A stretch of 7,688 bases of DNA, taken from NCBI GenBank assembly GCA_047619485.1, contig JBLHKE010000366.1, forward strand, positions 1-7,688, read 5' to 3'. The notes below the pieces were generated by a model. The model searched no databases. It saw only the letters and a list, made by a program, of their open reading frames with translations, and had not been told where the DNA came from. The DNA comes from JBLHKE01 sp047619485 (GTDB taxonomy: Bacteria > Verrucomicrobiota > Verrucomicrobiia > Verrucomicrobiales > DEV007). Position 1 is the first letter of the stretch. Each line of letters opens with the position of its first letter. The translations under genes were made by a program, and so were the position numbers. Of this stretch, positions 1 through 6,887 are shown in pieces.

Positions 1-2
1 CT

Positions 3-749
3 GCCCGTCGGCACGGCGTGGCGGTTTACCCATTTTCCATCGGCGGAAACGGCCAAGCCGCGGGCAAGCCTAAAGGCGGTCTCGGTGAACTCTGGAGCGA
101 CGGCACCTTCCGCGAGACGGTGGTGCGTCTACCCGGTGACGTGGGATTGATCGAATCGTTTGGTGGCGACGCCAACTGCGTCCCCGACATGCTGTGGGAG
201 GCATCGCGAGTGCTCGATTGTGAGGTGCCTAGGAAGCGATCCGAAACTCTGCGCGTCGGCGTCAACTTTCTGCGTCGCCTGGTGCCGGAAAATTTTTGCG
301 AGTGGGTTCAAGCAGCAGTCCCGGAAGGCGTCGAGATCCACTGGCTCGCGGTGCACACCGAAGACCGGGTGAAGGGCGAATTACGCGCCGAGGTGGAGAC
401 CGATCGGGTGAAGATATTCAGGCATCGCGATCCTCTCGAGCTGTTGCGCTTCCTCGGCAAGCTCGACGTGATCGTCTCGAGCAAGCTGCACGTCGGCCTG
501 ACTGGCATCAGCCAAGGGGCTACCTTCTTGAGCTGTTGCGGCAGACCAAAAACGCACGCGCAGCTAGGCGAAGTTTCCAAAAATCTGATCCGCGAGGAGC
601 GACCAAAAGAACTGCTGCAGTCAGTGTTCGCACGGCCGGCAGAGTTCTTAAAAATCGTGCCATGGGATCGTGTCGACGAACTGCGCGACGCATCGAGCGC
701 CAACCGGGACTGGCTGCAACGGTGGGCGTGGCGTCACCGGCTGGTCTAA
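3..749 (+). CDS. Polysaccharide pyruvyl transferase family protein, C-terminal part (5' end outside window)
   Basis: The frame is open from the first complete codon in the window, so the true start lies upstream; the GTG at 18 is an internal valine, not a convincing start. What remains is about 248 codons. The best family clue is DVIVSSKLH followed by VGLTGISQGA (465-521). This matches the pattern in polysaccharide pyruvyl transferases, where a hydrophobic strand leads into a (S/R)xLH motif and then a helix in the second Rossmann-like half. Earlier, VPDMLWEAS and TLRVGVNFLRR fit the usual 'pDpaf' and 'igvs(l)r' positions that separate the two halves. Family members transfer pyruvyl ketal groups or act as glycosyltransferase-like enzymes in exopolysaccharide or cell-wall polymer synthesis, in the cytoplasm. 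A Cys-Cys pair follows the SKLH helix. Family assignment is moderately sure; substrate is unknown. Other GT-B-fold enzymes are the main alternative. Confidence 0.6.
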   Translation, partial: ARRHGVAVYPFSIGGNGQAAGKPKGGLGELWSDGTFRETVVRLPGDVGLIESFGGDANCVPDMLWEASRVLDCEVPRKRSETLRVGVNFLRRLVPENFCEWVQAAVPEGVEIHWLAVHTEDRVKGELRAEVETDRVKIFRHRDPLELLRFLGKLDVIVSSKLHVGLTGISQGATFLSCCGRPKTHAQLGEVSKNLIREERPKELLQSVFARPAEFLKIVPWDRVDELRDASSANRDWLQRWAWRHRLV

Positions 750-1342
750 CGCGGCGTCGAGCTACGCCAGCAGCGTTACGCGCCGACTCGACGCTCCGGA
801 AACGGATCCTGTCACGCACCGCCAGCTGACTAACACTCACACCCAGATGATCGGCACGCTCAGACTTGCGGATATCGCGGCCGATATGGAACGAGATGAA
901 CGCCTCAGCAGCCGACACGCGAGCGGCATTCGACGTCTCAATCTGAGCGCCTAGATAAGCGCGAAAAATCGTCAATAACTTCTCGGACTCGATCACCACC
1001 AGCGGTAGCACGCTGCGCAGCGTCGGCTCCGCCAAATTGCTCGACCCCTTTCTGTGGCGCAGCGCGGAATCGAGCAGGCAGTGGATCTCGTGACCGGCCT
1101 GCCAGCACGGGGGCAAACGAGTCTCCGAATGACATGCAGAAGAGTTCAAGCTCTCGCCTTGCCGCCGACGGCTCGACGGCATCCATCTCGAAGCTGCGAA
1201 ACGGCTCCGAACCCAGACCCTCGACACCGAGCAGCCTCCTAACAGACGTGATACTGCCTGCAATCCACCTTGCATTTTGCATTTCTACTGCTTTTTTCGG
1301 CGTATTTCGCCAGAAAGCATAAAAATCTCCATTTTTGGCCAT
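750..1342 (-). pseudogene. Probable frameshifted minus-strand ORF, function not recognised
   Basis: No intact gene is convincing between 750 and 1392. On the minus strand, a frame starting with ATG at 1342 reads like coding sequence down to about 1110 (it contains MDAVEPSAARRELELF and CMSFGDSFAP). After that it becomes arginine-rich and shadow-like. A second minus frame is serine/arginine-rich above about 1110 but then reads well (AGHEIHCLLDSALRHRKG, VVIESEKLLTIFRAYLGAQI). Removing one base from the five-G run at 1109-1113 joins the two good halves as FAPCWQAGHEIHC. Below about 840 the frame quality falls again: the same frame continues antisense into the upstream gene without a natural stop, so the 3' end given here is arbitrary. 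The product matches no family I recognise. It could be a decayed gene, an intact gene with a sequencing error, or an antisense artefact. Confidence 0.3.
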
Positions 1343-1392
1343 CGGAGGTTAAGTTTGCCGGTCACCGGGCGTATATATTCTGACACCTTCGA

Positions 1393-3711
1393 ATGCGCTT
1401 CTCTCATTTCACTATCCTCCCTCTATTCATGCATCTGCTCGCTACAATCGTAGCGGCAGAGCACCCTGGCGCGATCATCTACCAGAGGCAGTGCGCCGAG
1501 TGCCATGGCGATCGCGGGCAAGGGGTTGCCGACGAATATGACGACCCGCTCACCGGCGATCGCTCGATTAAATCGCTCGCGCAACTCATCGAGCGCACCA
1601 TGCCCGAACAGGACGAGTCCCTCTGCGTCGGCGACGATGCCACCAGCGTCGCCGAGTTCATCCACGGAGCCTTCTACTCCGCCGAGGCACAGAAGCGCTT
1701 GGGGTTCGGCAGCGACGTCCGGATCGAACTTTCACGGCGCACCGTCTCGCAGTATCGCAACGCCGTCGCCGACCTCATCGGCTCACTCGATCCAGACTAC
1801 CACCGCGCCGAGGCGGTGACCGGTGGCTTGCGAGGAACCTACTTCTCATCTGACAAGATGAACAAAAAACACAAACACGGCCTCGACCGTGTCGACCCGG
1901 TCATTGATTTCGATTTTAAAGAAGGCCCGCCTGCGGAAAACATCGACCCGAGACAGTTCTCGATTGCATGGGAAGGTTCGCTGATTGCCCCGTCGACCGG
2001 AACCTACGAGTTCCGGGTGACCACCCCGAACGGCGTGCGCCTCTACATCAACTCCGATCTGCGCGAGGGCGATCGCAACCAGCGCGACGACAGCAGCGCG
2101 CCGAGCCGCATCCCACTCATCGACGGCTGGGTCTCCAGCGGCAAAGAAGTCAAGACCCTCAGCGCACGCAGCGAGCTCCTAGGCGGCCGGCGCTACCCGA
2201 TCCGCCTCGACTACTTCAAATATCTAGAGAAGTCCGCCTCGATCAAATTCGAATGGAAACCTCCGCACGGCGCTTGGGAATTGCTCGATGGAAAACACCT
2301 CTCCGGAGATCAGGCGTCACGCACCTTCGTCGTCACCACGCGCTTCCCGGCAGACGATCGAAGCTACGGCTACGAGCGCGGCACGGCAATCTCTTCCGAG
2401 TGGGACAACGCCACCACCAAGGCAGCGGTCGAGGCTGCCAACGAGGTGCTCGACCGCATCGACAAGTTTGCCAAGACCCAGAAAGACGATCCTGCTAGAC
2501 AGAAGAAACTCAGGGATTACGCGGAAGAATTCGCCGCAACCGCCTTCAGGCGACCGCTGGGTGATTTAGAGAAGAAGCTGTTCATCGAAAGCCAGTTCAA
2601 CAACACCAAGAACCCCGACACCGCCCTCAAGCGTTGCCTTCTCCTCGCGCTTAAATCGCCGCGATTCCTCTACACTGAGCTGCCGGCAAAAGGAGCAGCG
2701 CAACCAGATGCTTACCAGGTGGCCTCGCGCCTCGCCCTCACCCTCTGGGACTCTATCCCGGACGCCAAGCTACTCGAGGCTACCAAAAAAAACCAACTAC
2801 AGACCCCTCAGCAGATCGAATCGCAGGCACGACGTATGATCAGCGACCCGCGTACTAAAGAGAAGCTAGACGGGTTTTTCGAGCACTGGCTCGAACTCGA
2901 AGAGCGGGATCTGACCAAGGATGAAAAGATGTTCCCGGGCTTCGACGCCGAGACGGTGGCCAGTTTGCGGCACTCGCTGGAGCTATTTATCGACGAGGTC
3001 GTCTGGGGCGAGAACTCCGACTACCGCCAGCTGCTACTCGCCAACCACCTGCTCCTCAACGGCGAACTCGCCAACCTCTACGGCGGCGACGAGAAATCTG
3101 CCGAATTCATCCCGGTGAACTTCGACCCGAAGCAGCGCGCCGGTATCCTCACCCACCCCTACCTGCTCTCCGCTTTCGCCTACCACAACAACACTTCGCC
3201 AATCCATCGCGGTGTTTTCCTGACGCGAAACATCGTCGGCCGACGCCTCAAACCGCCACCAGTCGCGGTGGCGTTCAAGAACGACGAGTTCGACCCGAGC
3301 CTAACGATGCGCGAGAAAGTGACCAAGCTGACCCGCGACACCACCTGCATGTCGTGTCACTCTGTAATCAACCCGCTCGGGTTCAGCCTCGAGAGTTTCG
3401 ACGCGCTCGGCCGCTGGCGCACCGAGGACAACAAGAAACCAATCGATACCAAAAGCGCCTACGTCACATTGGACGGCGACACCATCACGCTGGCCAATGC
3501 CCGGGACATCGCTGAGTTCGCGGCAAAGAGCCCCGCCGCCCACCGCGCCTTCATCACCGCCCTCTTCCACCACAGCGTCAAGCAACCCGTCGCCGCCTAC
3601 GGCACGGACACGCTGGAGACACTTCGCACCGAATTCGTAAAATCAGACTTCCACATCCGGGAACTCCTGATCAGAATCGCCACCCTCACCGCCACCGAAC
3701 CAATCCGATGA
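1393..3711 (+). CDS. Exported cytochrome c / PA14 / DUF1592-DUF1588-DUF1585 protein
   Basis: This 772-residue protein begins with a Sec-type signal peptide (residues 1-22: basic R2, hydrophobic core, ending VAA before E23). A cytochrome c-like segment with the haem motif CAECH follows at 34-38. SRRTVSQYRNAVADLIG at 114-130 fits DUF1587. A PA14 domain, typically carbohydrate-binding, spans about 146-300 (GTYFSS, GSLIAPSTGTYEFRV, RLYIN). FRRPL at 385-389 marks DUF1595, about 411-540 is DUF1592 (FFEHWLELEE), about 580-676 is DUF1588, with a second motif CMSCH at 652-656 and GFSLESFDALGRWR after it, and about 690-770 is DUF1585. The order and length are normal for the family in Planctomycetota and Verrucomicrobiota. 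The start at 1393 is chosen because it gives a complete signal peptide; no Shine-Dalgarno is visible. The stop overlaps the next start as ATGA, so the pair is probably co-translated. Catalytic role is not established; the two haem sites suggest periplasmic electron transfer or haem-linked oxidation. Confidence 0.93.
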   Translation: MRFSHFTILPLFMHLLATIVAAEHPGAIIYQRQCAECHGDRGQGVADEYDDPLTGDRSIKSLAQLIERTMPEQDESLCVGDDATSVAEFIHGAFYSAEAQKRLGFGSDVRIELSRRTVSQYRNAVADLIGSLDPDYHRAEAVTGGLRGTYFSSDKMNKKHKHGLDRVDPVIDFDFKEGPPAENIDPRQFSIAWEGSLIAPSTGTYEFRVTTPNGVRLYINSDLREGDRNQRDDSSAPSRIPLIDGWVSSGKEVKTLSARSELLGGRRYPIRLDYFKYLEKSASIKFEWKPPHGAWELLDGKHLSGDQASRTFVVTTRFPADDRSYGYERGTAISSEWDNATTKAAVEAANEVLDRIDKFAKTQKDDPARQKKLRDYAEEFAATAFRRPLGDLEKKLFIESQFNNTKNPDTALKRCLLLALKSPRFLYTELPAKGAAQPDAYQVASRLALTLWDSIPDAKLLEATKKNQLQTPQQIESQARRMISDPRTKEKLDGFFEHWLELEERDLTKDEKMFPGFDAETVASLRHSLELFIDEVVWGENSDYRQLLLANHLLLNGELANLYGGDEKSAEFIPVNFDPKQRAGILTHPYLLSAFAYHNNTSPIHRGVFLTRNIVGRRLKPPPVAVAFKNDEFDPSLTMREKVTKLTRDTTCMSCHSVINPLGFSLESFDALGRWRTEDNKKPIDTKSAYVTLDGDTITLANARDIAEFAAKSPAAHRAFITALFHHSVKQPVAAYGTDTLETLRTEFVKSDFHIRELLIRIATLTATEPIR

Positions 3712-5042
3712 AACGATCTATCAACCGCCGCCAATTCCTCCGCGACCTCGGCCTGACAAGTGCCGCCAGCCTGCCTTTCATCAACGGTCTGCAGAGCTTA
3801 CACGCCGCCGAGAATGGCGCGCGCAAGCAACGCCTGATTTTCATGTTCTCTCCGAACGGGACCGTGCCGGCGGAATTCTGGCCGGACGAGTTCGGCGGAG
3901 ACAAACCATTGGAGTTTAAATCGATCCTCAAACCACTGGATCAATGGAAGGATCAGGTCCTATTGCTAAAAGGTGTCGACAACAAGATCACCGGCGATGG
4001 CGACAACCACATGCGCGGCATGAGTTGCCTGATGACCGCAGACCGCCTCAACCCCGGCAACATTCAAGGTGGCTCCAACTCCCCGGCCGGCTGGGCGCGC
4101 GGCATCTCCATCGATCAGGAGATCAAGAACCACCTACAGAAGAACGAAGCAACCCGCACACGCTTCGGCTCGCTCGAGTTCGGTGTCGCCGTCCCCAACC
4201 GCGCCGATCCCTGGACACGCCTGTGCTACGGCGGCAACAACAAACCCATCGCGCCGATCTCCGACCCGAACGAGATGTTCGACAAGATCTATGGCGGCGT
4301 ACAGGATCGCGAGAACCTCACCAGCATCCTCGACGACGTCCGCGAGGATCTGAAGCGCGTCTCCACGAAACTCAGCCCGGAGGATCGCGCCCTTCTGGAG
4401 GAACACATGACCCTCGTCCGCAACCTCGAGAACGAACTGGCAGCTGCCTCGAAAAATTCCGAGCTGGCGCACCCTGAGCCCGAGATCGATCCAGAGATCG
4501 AACTGGTCAACGACAACACCCCAGCCATCAGCCGCATGCAGATCGACCTGCTCGTCAACAGCATGGCCAACGACATGACCCGCGTCGGCACCTTGCAATT
4601 CATGCGCTCGGTCGGCCAGGCGAGGATGCGCTGGCTCGACATCAACGAGGGCCACCACCAGCTCTCCCACGAACCACATTCGAACACAGACGCGCAAGAA
4701 AAACTCAAGCGCATCAACCACTGGTTCGCTGGCGAGCTCGCCTACCTCACCAAGCGACTCGCAGAGACCCCCGAGCCCGGCGGCCAGGGCGGCAGCATGC
4801 TCGACAACACCCAGATCATCTGGCTAAACGAGCTCGGCGAGGGCAACAACCACACCCTCAGCAACATCCCGTTCGTGCTCATCGGTGGCGGCGCCGGCTT
4901 CAAGACCGGCCGTGCTCTCGACATGAAGAACACCGCAGCCAACCGCCTGTGGCTCTCCCTCGCTCACAGCATGGGCCACACAGAACTGGCGACCTTCGGC
5001 AAGAAGGTCCACAACCTCGGTGGCGCGCTGGAACTATCGTAG
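3708..5042 (+). CDS. DUF1552 domain-containing protein, Tat-exported
   Basis: This 444-residue protein has a twin-arginine signal: NRRQFLRDLGL at 6-16, then a hydrophobic stretch and a likely cleavage near LHAA at about 31-34. It would therefore be exported folded. The remainder matches DUF1552 throughout: FMFSPNGTVP near the N-terminus, the HMRGMSCLMTAD segment, the GHHQLSHEPHS histidine cluster, and the C-terminal NELGEGNNHTLSNIPFVLIGG and AHSMGHTELATFG segments. Length is normal. DUF1552 resembles DUF1501, which is sulfatase/alkaline-phosphatase-like, so a metal-dependent hydrolase fold is possible, but no active site has been demonstrated to my knowledge. The ATG overlaps the upstream stop by four bases, matching the recurrent DUF1592-DUF1552 gene pairing; the two products probably meet in the periplasm or outer envelope. 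The GC-rich sequence is strongly biased to C-ending codons, like its partner gene. Confidence 0.93.
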   Translation: MKRSINRRQFLRDLGLTSAASLPFINGLQSLHAAENGARKQRLIFMFSPNGTVPAEFWPDEFGGDKPLEFKSILKPLDQWKDQVLLLKGVDNKITGDGDNHMRGMSCLMTADRLNPGNIQGGSNSPAGWARGISIDQEIKNHLQKNEATRTRFGSLEFGVAVPNRADPWTRLCYGGNNKPIAPISDPNEMFDKIYGGVQDRENLTSILDDVREDLKRVSTKLSPEDRALLEEHMTLVRNLENELAAASKNSELAHPEPEIDPEIELVNDNTPAISRMQIDLLVNSMANDMTRVGTLQFMRSVGQARMRWLDINEGHHQLSHEPHSNTDAQEKLKRINHWFAGELAYLTKRLAETPEPGGQGGSMLDNTQIIWLNELGEGNNHTLSNIPFVLIGGGAGFKTGRALDMKNTAANRLWLSLAHSMGHTELATFGKKVHNLGGALELS

Positions 5043-5070
5043 TGATGACCTCCGGTTCGCCGAATCGCGT

Positions 5071-5206
5071 GTTGGAGTGAGATCTTTAGGCCTTTTCGGA
5101 GCATTCGCCCTGTCGGAACGGGTCTCTCTACGCCTCGGGTGTGGCCACGCTATTTGTCGTTTCGTGCCCAGTCCTGTTGGCAAACGCCTAAAGGCGTCAC
5201 TCCAAC
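5071..5206. repeat. Inverted-repeat (REP-doublet-like) element in the gap after the DUF1552 gene
   Basis: The left arm at 5071-5092 begins GTTGGAGTGA and ends CTTTAGGCC. The right arm at 5185-5206 is its near-perfect reverse complement (CGCCTAAAGGCG then TCACTCCAAC). By eye, 18 of 22 positions pair, and three more T/A pairs extend each arm inward (5093-5095 with 5182-5184). The right arm also folds on itself: CGCCT-AA-AGGCG at 5185-5196 is a perfect 5-bp hairpin with a two-base loop. About 92 bases separate the 22-bp arms and include the palindrome GTGGCCAC. This layout of short conserved hairpin units in opposite orientation between genes resembles REP/REPIN elements or a small MITE. It may also act as a transcript end or stabiliser between the DUF1552 gene and the next operon. 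No T-tract is present, so it is not a classical terminator. No gene is visible in the 5043-5273 gap. Confidence 0.6.
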
Positions 5207-5273
5207 CTCAATCATTGAGCGGATCACTGCGTCACCTCTTGACCAGCCCAGATCCTAGCGCACGGTTTCCGCA

Positions 5274-5882
5274 ATGAAACTAGCCGCCATCATCCTCACG
5301 CTCGCCACCACCGCCCTCCTCGGTGCCGGCCTCTACGTCCCCGAAATGGCGCAACTACTCCCAGGTGCGCTAGCCAGCGGTGTGCTCGCCCTCATTGCCC
5401 AATTTCTCATCAAAACAGGTGGAGCCAAAACTCCAGCCGTCGCTGCCGCCACCGTCACACAGCAATCAGCCACCGCAGTCGGCTCACCAAAGCAGGCCGA
5501 AGCCGAAGTCATCAGCTTCCTCGCCGCCCTCCAAGACAAAGGCCGCCTCGTCGACTTCCTCATGGACGACGTCACCGCCTACGAGGACGCCCAAGTCGGA
5601 GCGGCCGCACGGGTCGTGCATGAAGGCTGCCGCGCCGCCCTCAACGAGGTCTTCACCATCGCCCCGGTCACCGAGAGCGCCGAAGGCACCACCATCTCCG
5701 TCCCGGCAACACACCGCGCCGACGAGTACCGCCTCACCGGCAAGCTCACCGGTCAGGCTCCATTCAACGGCAAGGTCGTGCACCGCGGCTGGCGCACCAC
5801 CAGCACCAAGCTCCCACAGATCATCGTCCCGGATGGCGAACTCCCCTGCATCGCCCCGGCCGAGGTCGAGGTGAAGGCTTGA
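5274..5882 (+). CDS. DUF2760 domain-containing protein (Hsp70-associated)
   Basis: This is a 202-residue protein. Two hydrophobic segments at about 2-22 and 28-46 would form a short membrane hairpin or anchor. A low-complexity Ala/Thr/Val/Gln linker (about 48-72) follows, then the DUF2760 domain (about 73-198). The domain is recognisable from FLAALQDKGRLVDFLMDD, the YEDAQVGAAARVVHEGCR segment, FNGKVVHRGWR and the C-terminal IAPAEVEV. DUF2760 has no assigned activity; the family is known as the immediate neighbour of a divergent Hsp70, and that Hsp70 lies two genes downstream here. A role as membrane-tethered partner or regulator of the Hsp70 is inference. ATG 5274 is chosen because it begins the first hydrophobic segment directly; no Shine-Dalgarno is visible. 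The stop TGA shares bases with the next TTG start. Family identification is firm, function open. Confidence 0.9.
   Translation: MKLAAIILTLATTALLGAGLYVPEMAQLLPGALASGVLALIAQFLIKTGGAKTPAVAAATVTQQSATAVGSPKQAEAEVISFLAALQDKGRLVDFLMDDVTAYEDAQVGAAARVVHEGCRAALNEVFTIAPVTESAEGTTISVPATHRADEYRLTGKLTGQAPFNGKVVHRGWRTTSTKLPQIIVPDGELPCIAPAEVEVKA
5868..5873 (+). promoter_or_regulatory. Ribosome binding site supporting the TTG start at 5879
   Basis: GAGGTG lies five bases before TTG 5879 and is inside the 3' end of the DUF2760 gene. It is the only good Shine-Dalgarno-like sequence seen ahead of a start in this window. It supports the unusual TTG codon and a coupled TTGA stop/start overlap, rather than an internal ATG further downstream. 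Confidence 0.5.
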
Positions 5883-6835
5883 GCAACTTCGTAGACAGGT
5901 TCCTACGCGCCGAATTTCTCGGCGGTCAAAGTAGACTCCTGCGCGTCGGGATTTTCCTCTTCTGCGCCATCTTCCTAGTGGCTGGTCTGGCGACCTTCTT
6001 CCTCTTCGCCAGACGGTGGCTCGACAGCACCATCAATCCAGATACGCACTGGCTCGAGGCGATATTGCTTTCGATCCCGTTCCTGATGCTAGGAATCTGC
6101 GGATGTGGATTCGCCATTTTTTCGGGTTGGCTCGGAAGACGGACGATCGCACTAAGGAAGGTGACGGCAGAACATTGTGATCTGCTAGGCGCCCATCAGA
6201 TTTCTGCAAAGCTCACCCATCCCGAACACTGGGACGAAGATGAACACGGGCACATTGTTTTCACCGATGGTGATCATCTGTTCTCGGCACTCATCGCCGC
6301 CGCAATCTGCATAGCGATGTGTGGATTACTGGGCGCACTGTCCTTCGAACTCATCCGAGACCCGCCAAGCAGCCTAGTTCTTATCCTTATCCTCATCCCC
6401 GCGGTGCTCGGAGTCTGCGGGACGGCGTGGTTTGCACGAATCAAATTTTTCAAACCACGCCCGCCCGTGTTGGTCTTCACCACCAGCCCCCTCCAACCGA
6501 TCGACGACGAAAAAGAGGTGGCGCTCAACTGGGCATTCATCGGGAACCCGACCGAACTTCAGGACATGGAGGGTCTCTCCTTCGCCATCCTTCGATCTAC
6601 CCGCGACCACATCAGAACCCCTCCCACCACTGATTGGGCCATCGACATGGGAGCAGAAGCCAAAAATATTCGCGAAGGCACTACCACCATTCATGTCCCG
6701 GAAACCGCCAAGAAAAGCTTTTTCGGCATCGGGCACACAGACGCATCTCAAATCAATCTCAAGGTTGGCTGGAGAAAACGCGGTGAGCCAAGCCGCGAAT
6801 CCAGCTTCACCCTCACGGCATCCGAATCGGCCTGA
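5879..6835 (+). CDS. Four-helix membrane protein of unknown function in the DUF2760-Hsp70 cluster
   Basis: I do not recognise this 318-residue protein. It has four clear hydrophobic helices at about 23-44, 61-83, 134-156 and 165-186. Basic residues sit before helix 1 (R7, R10, R19, R22), after helix 2 (R87, R88, R93, K94) and after helix 4 (R187, K189, K193, R195). The positive-inside rule therefore puts the N-terminus, the 84-133 loop and the roughly 130-residue C-terminal domain in the cytoplasm. The loop ends in a segment rich in His and acidic residues (114-133, with H114, H117, H123, H125 and H133). The C-terminal domain looks mainly beta-stranded (VLVFTTSPLQPI, EVALNWAFIGNP, INLKVGWRKRG). 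The start is TTG, overlapping the DUF2760 stop by four bases with GAGGTG five bases upstream; starting later would lose basic residues before helix 1. Codon use is less C-biased than in the DUF2760 gene. Position suggests co-expression with DUF2760 and Hsp70; function is unknown. Confidence 0.8.
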   Translation: MSNFVDRFLRAEFLGGQSRLLRVGIFLFCAIFLVAGLATFFLFARRWLDSTINPDTHWLEAILLSIPFLMLGICGCGFAIFSGWLGRRTIALRKVTAEHCDLLGAHQISAKLTHPEHWDEDEHGHIVFTDGDHLFSALIAAAICIAMCGLLGALSFELIRDPPSSLVLILILIPAVLGVCGTAWFARIKFFKPRPPVLVFTTSPLQPIDDEKEVALNWAFIGNPTELQDMEGLSFAILRSTRDHIRTPPTTDWAIDMGAEAKNIREGTTTIHVPETAKKSFFGIGHTDASQINLKVGWRKRGEPSRESSFTLTASESA

Positions 6836-6887
6836 TCAATTTGGTTTAAAATTGGCAGTGCAGTGCTAAAGCAGGTAGCCACCAACT

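Noticed and set aside
67..78. GCCTAAAGGCGG, sharing eleven bases with the intergenic repeat core
   Set aside because: It lies in the first gene's reading frame (KPKGG) without the outer arm or an inverted partner, so chance is the simpler reading.
1054..1322. Short plus-strand ORFs of about 62 codons in the left gap
   Set aside because: They are serine/arginine/proline-rich and lie opposite the better-looking minus-strand frames.
1355..1379. Possible promoter TTGCCG (1355-1360) and TATATT (1374-1379) ahead of the DUF1592 gene
   Set aside because: The spacing is only 13 bases and the -10-like box ends 13 bases before the ATG, leaving almost no leader; only an AT-rich patch is certain.
2541..2552. 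CGCCTTCAGGCG hairpin similar to the intergenic repeat core
   Set aside because: It encodes part of the conserved AFRRPL motif of the DUF1595 region, and the flanking GTTGGAGTGA end is absent.
3301..3585. Minus-strand ORF opposite the DUF1592 gene, and similar long antisense ORFs at 4134-4721 and 5484-5783
   Set aside because: They are mirror frames caused by C-ending codons on the opposite strand; the sense frames carry clear conserved domains.
5239..5267. TTGACC at 5239-5244 as a -35 box for the DUF2760 operon
   Set aside because: At the proper spacing the sequence is GC-rich with no plausible -10 box.
5020..5277. Plus-strand ORF of 85 codons spanning the intergenic gap
   Set aside because: It overlaps the 3' end of the DUF1552 gene out of frame, runs through the inverted repeat, and has no recognisable domain or ribosome site.
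6837..6854. CAATTT/AAATTG inverted repeat just after the four-TM gene stop, as a terminator or operator
   Set aside because: The stem is six AT-rich pairs with no T-tract; too weak to end transcription, and a common chance pattern in a short gap.
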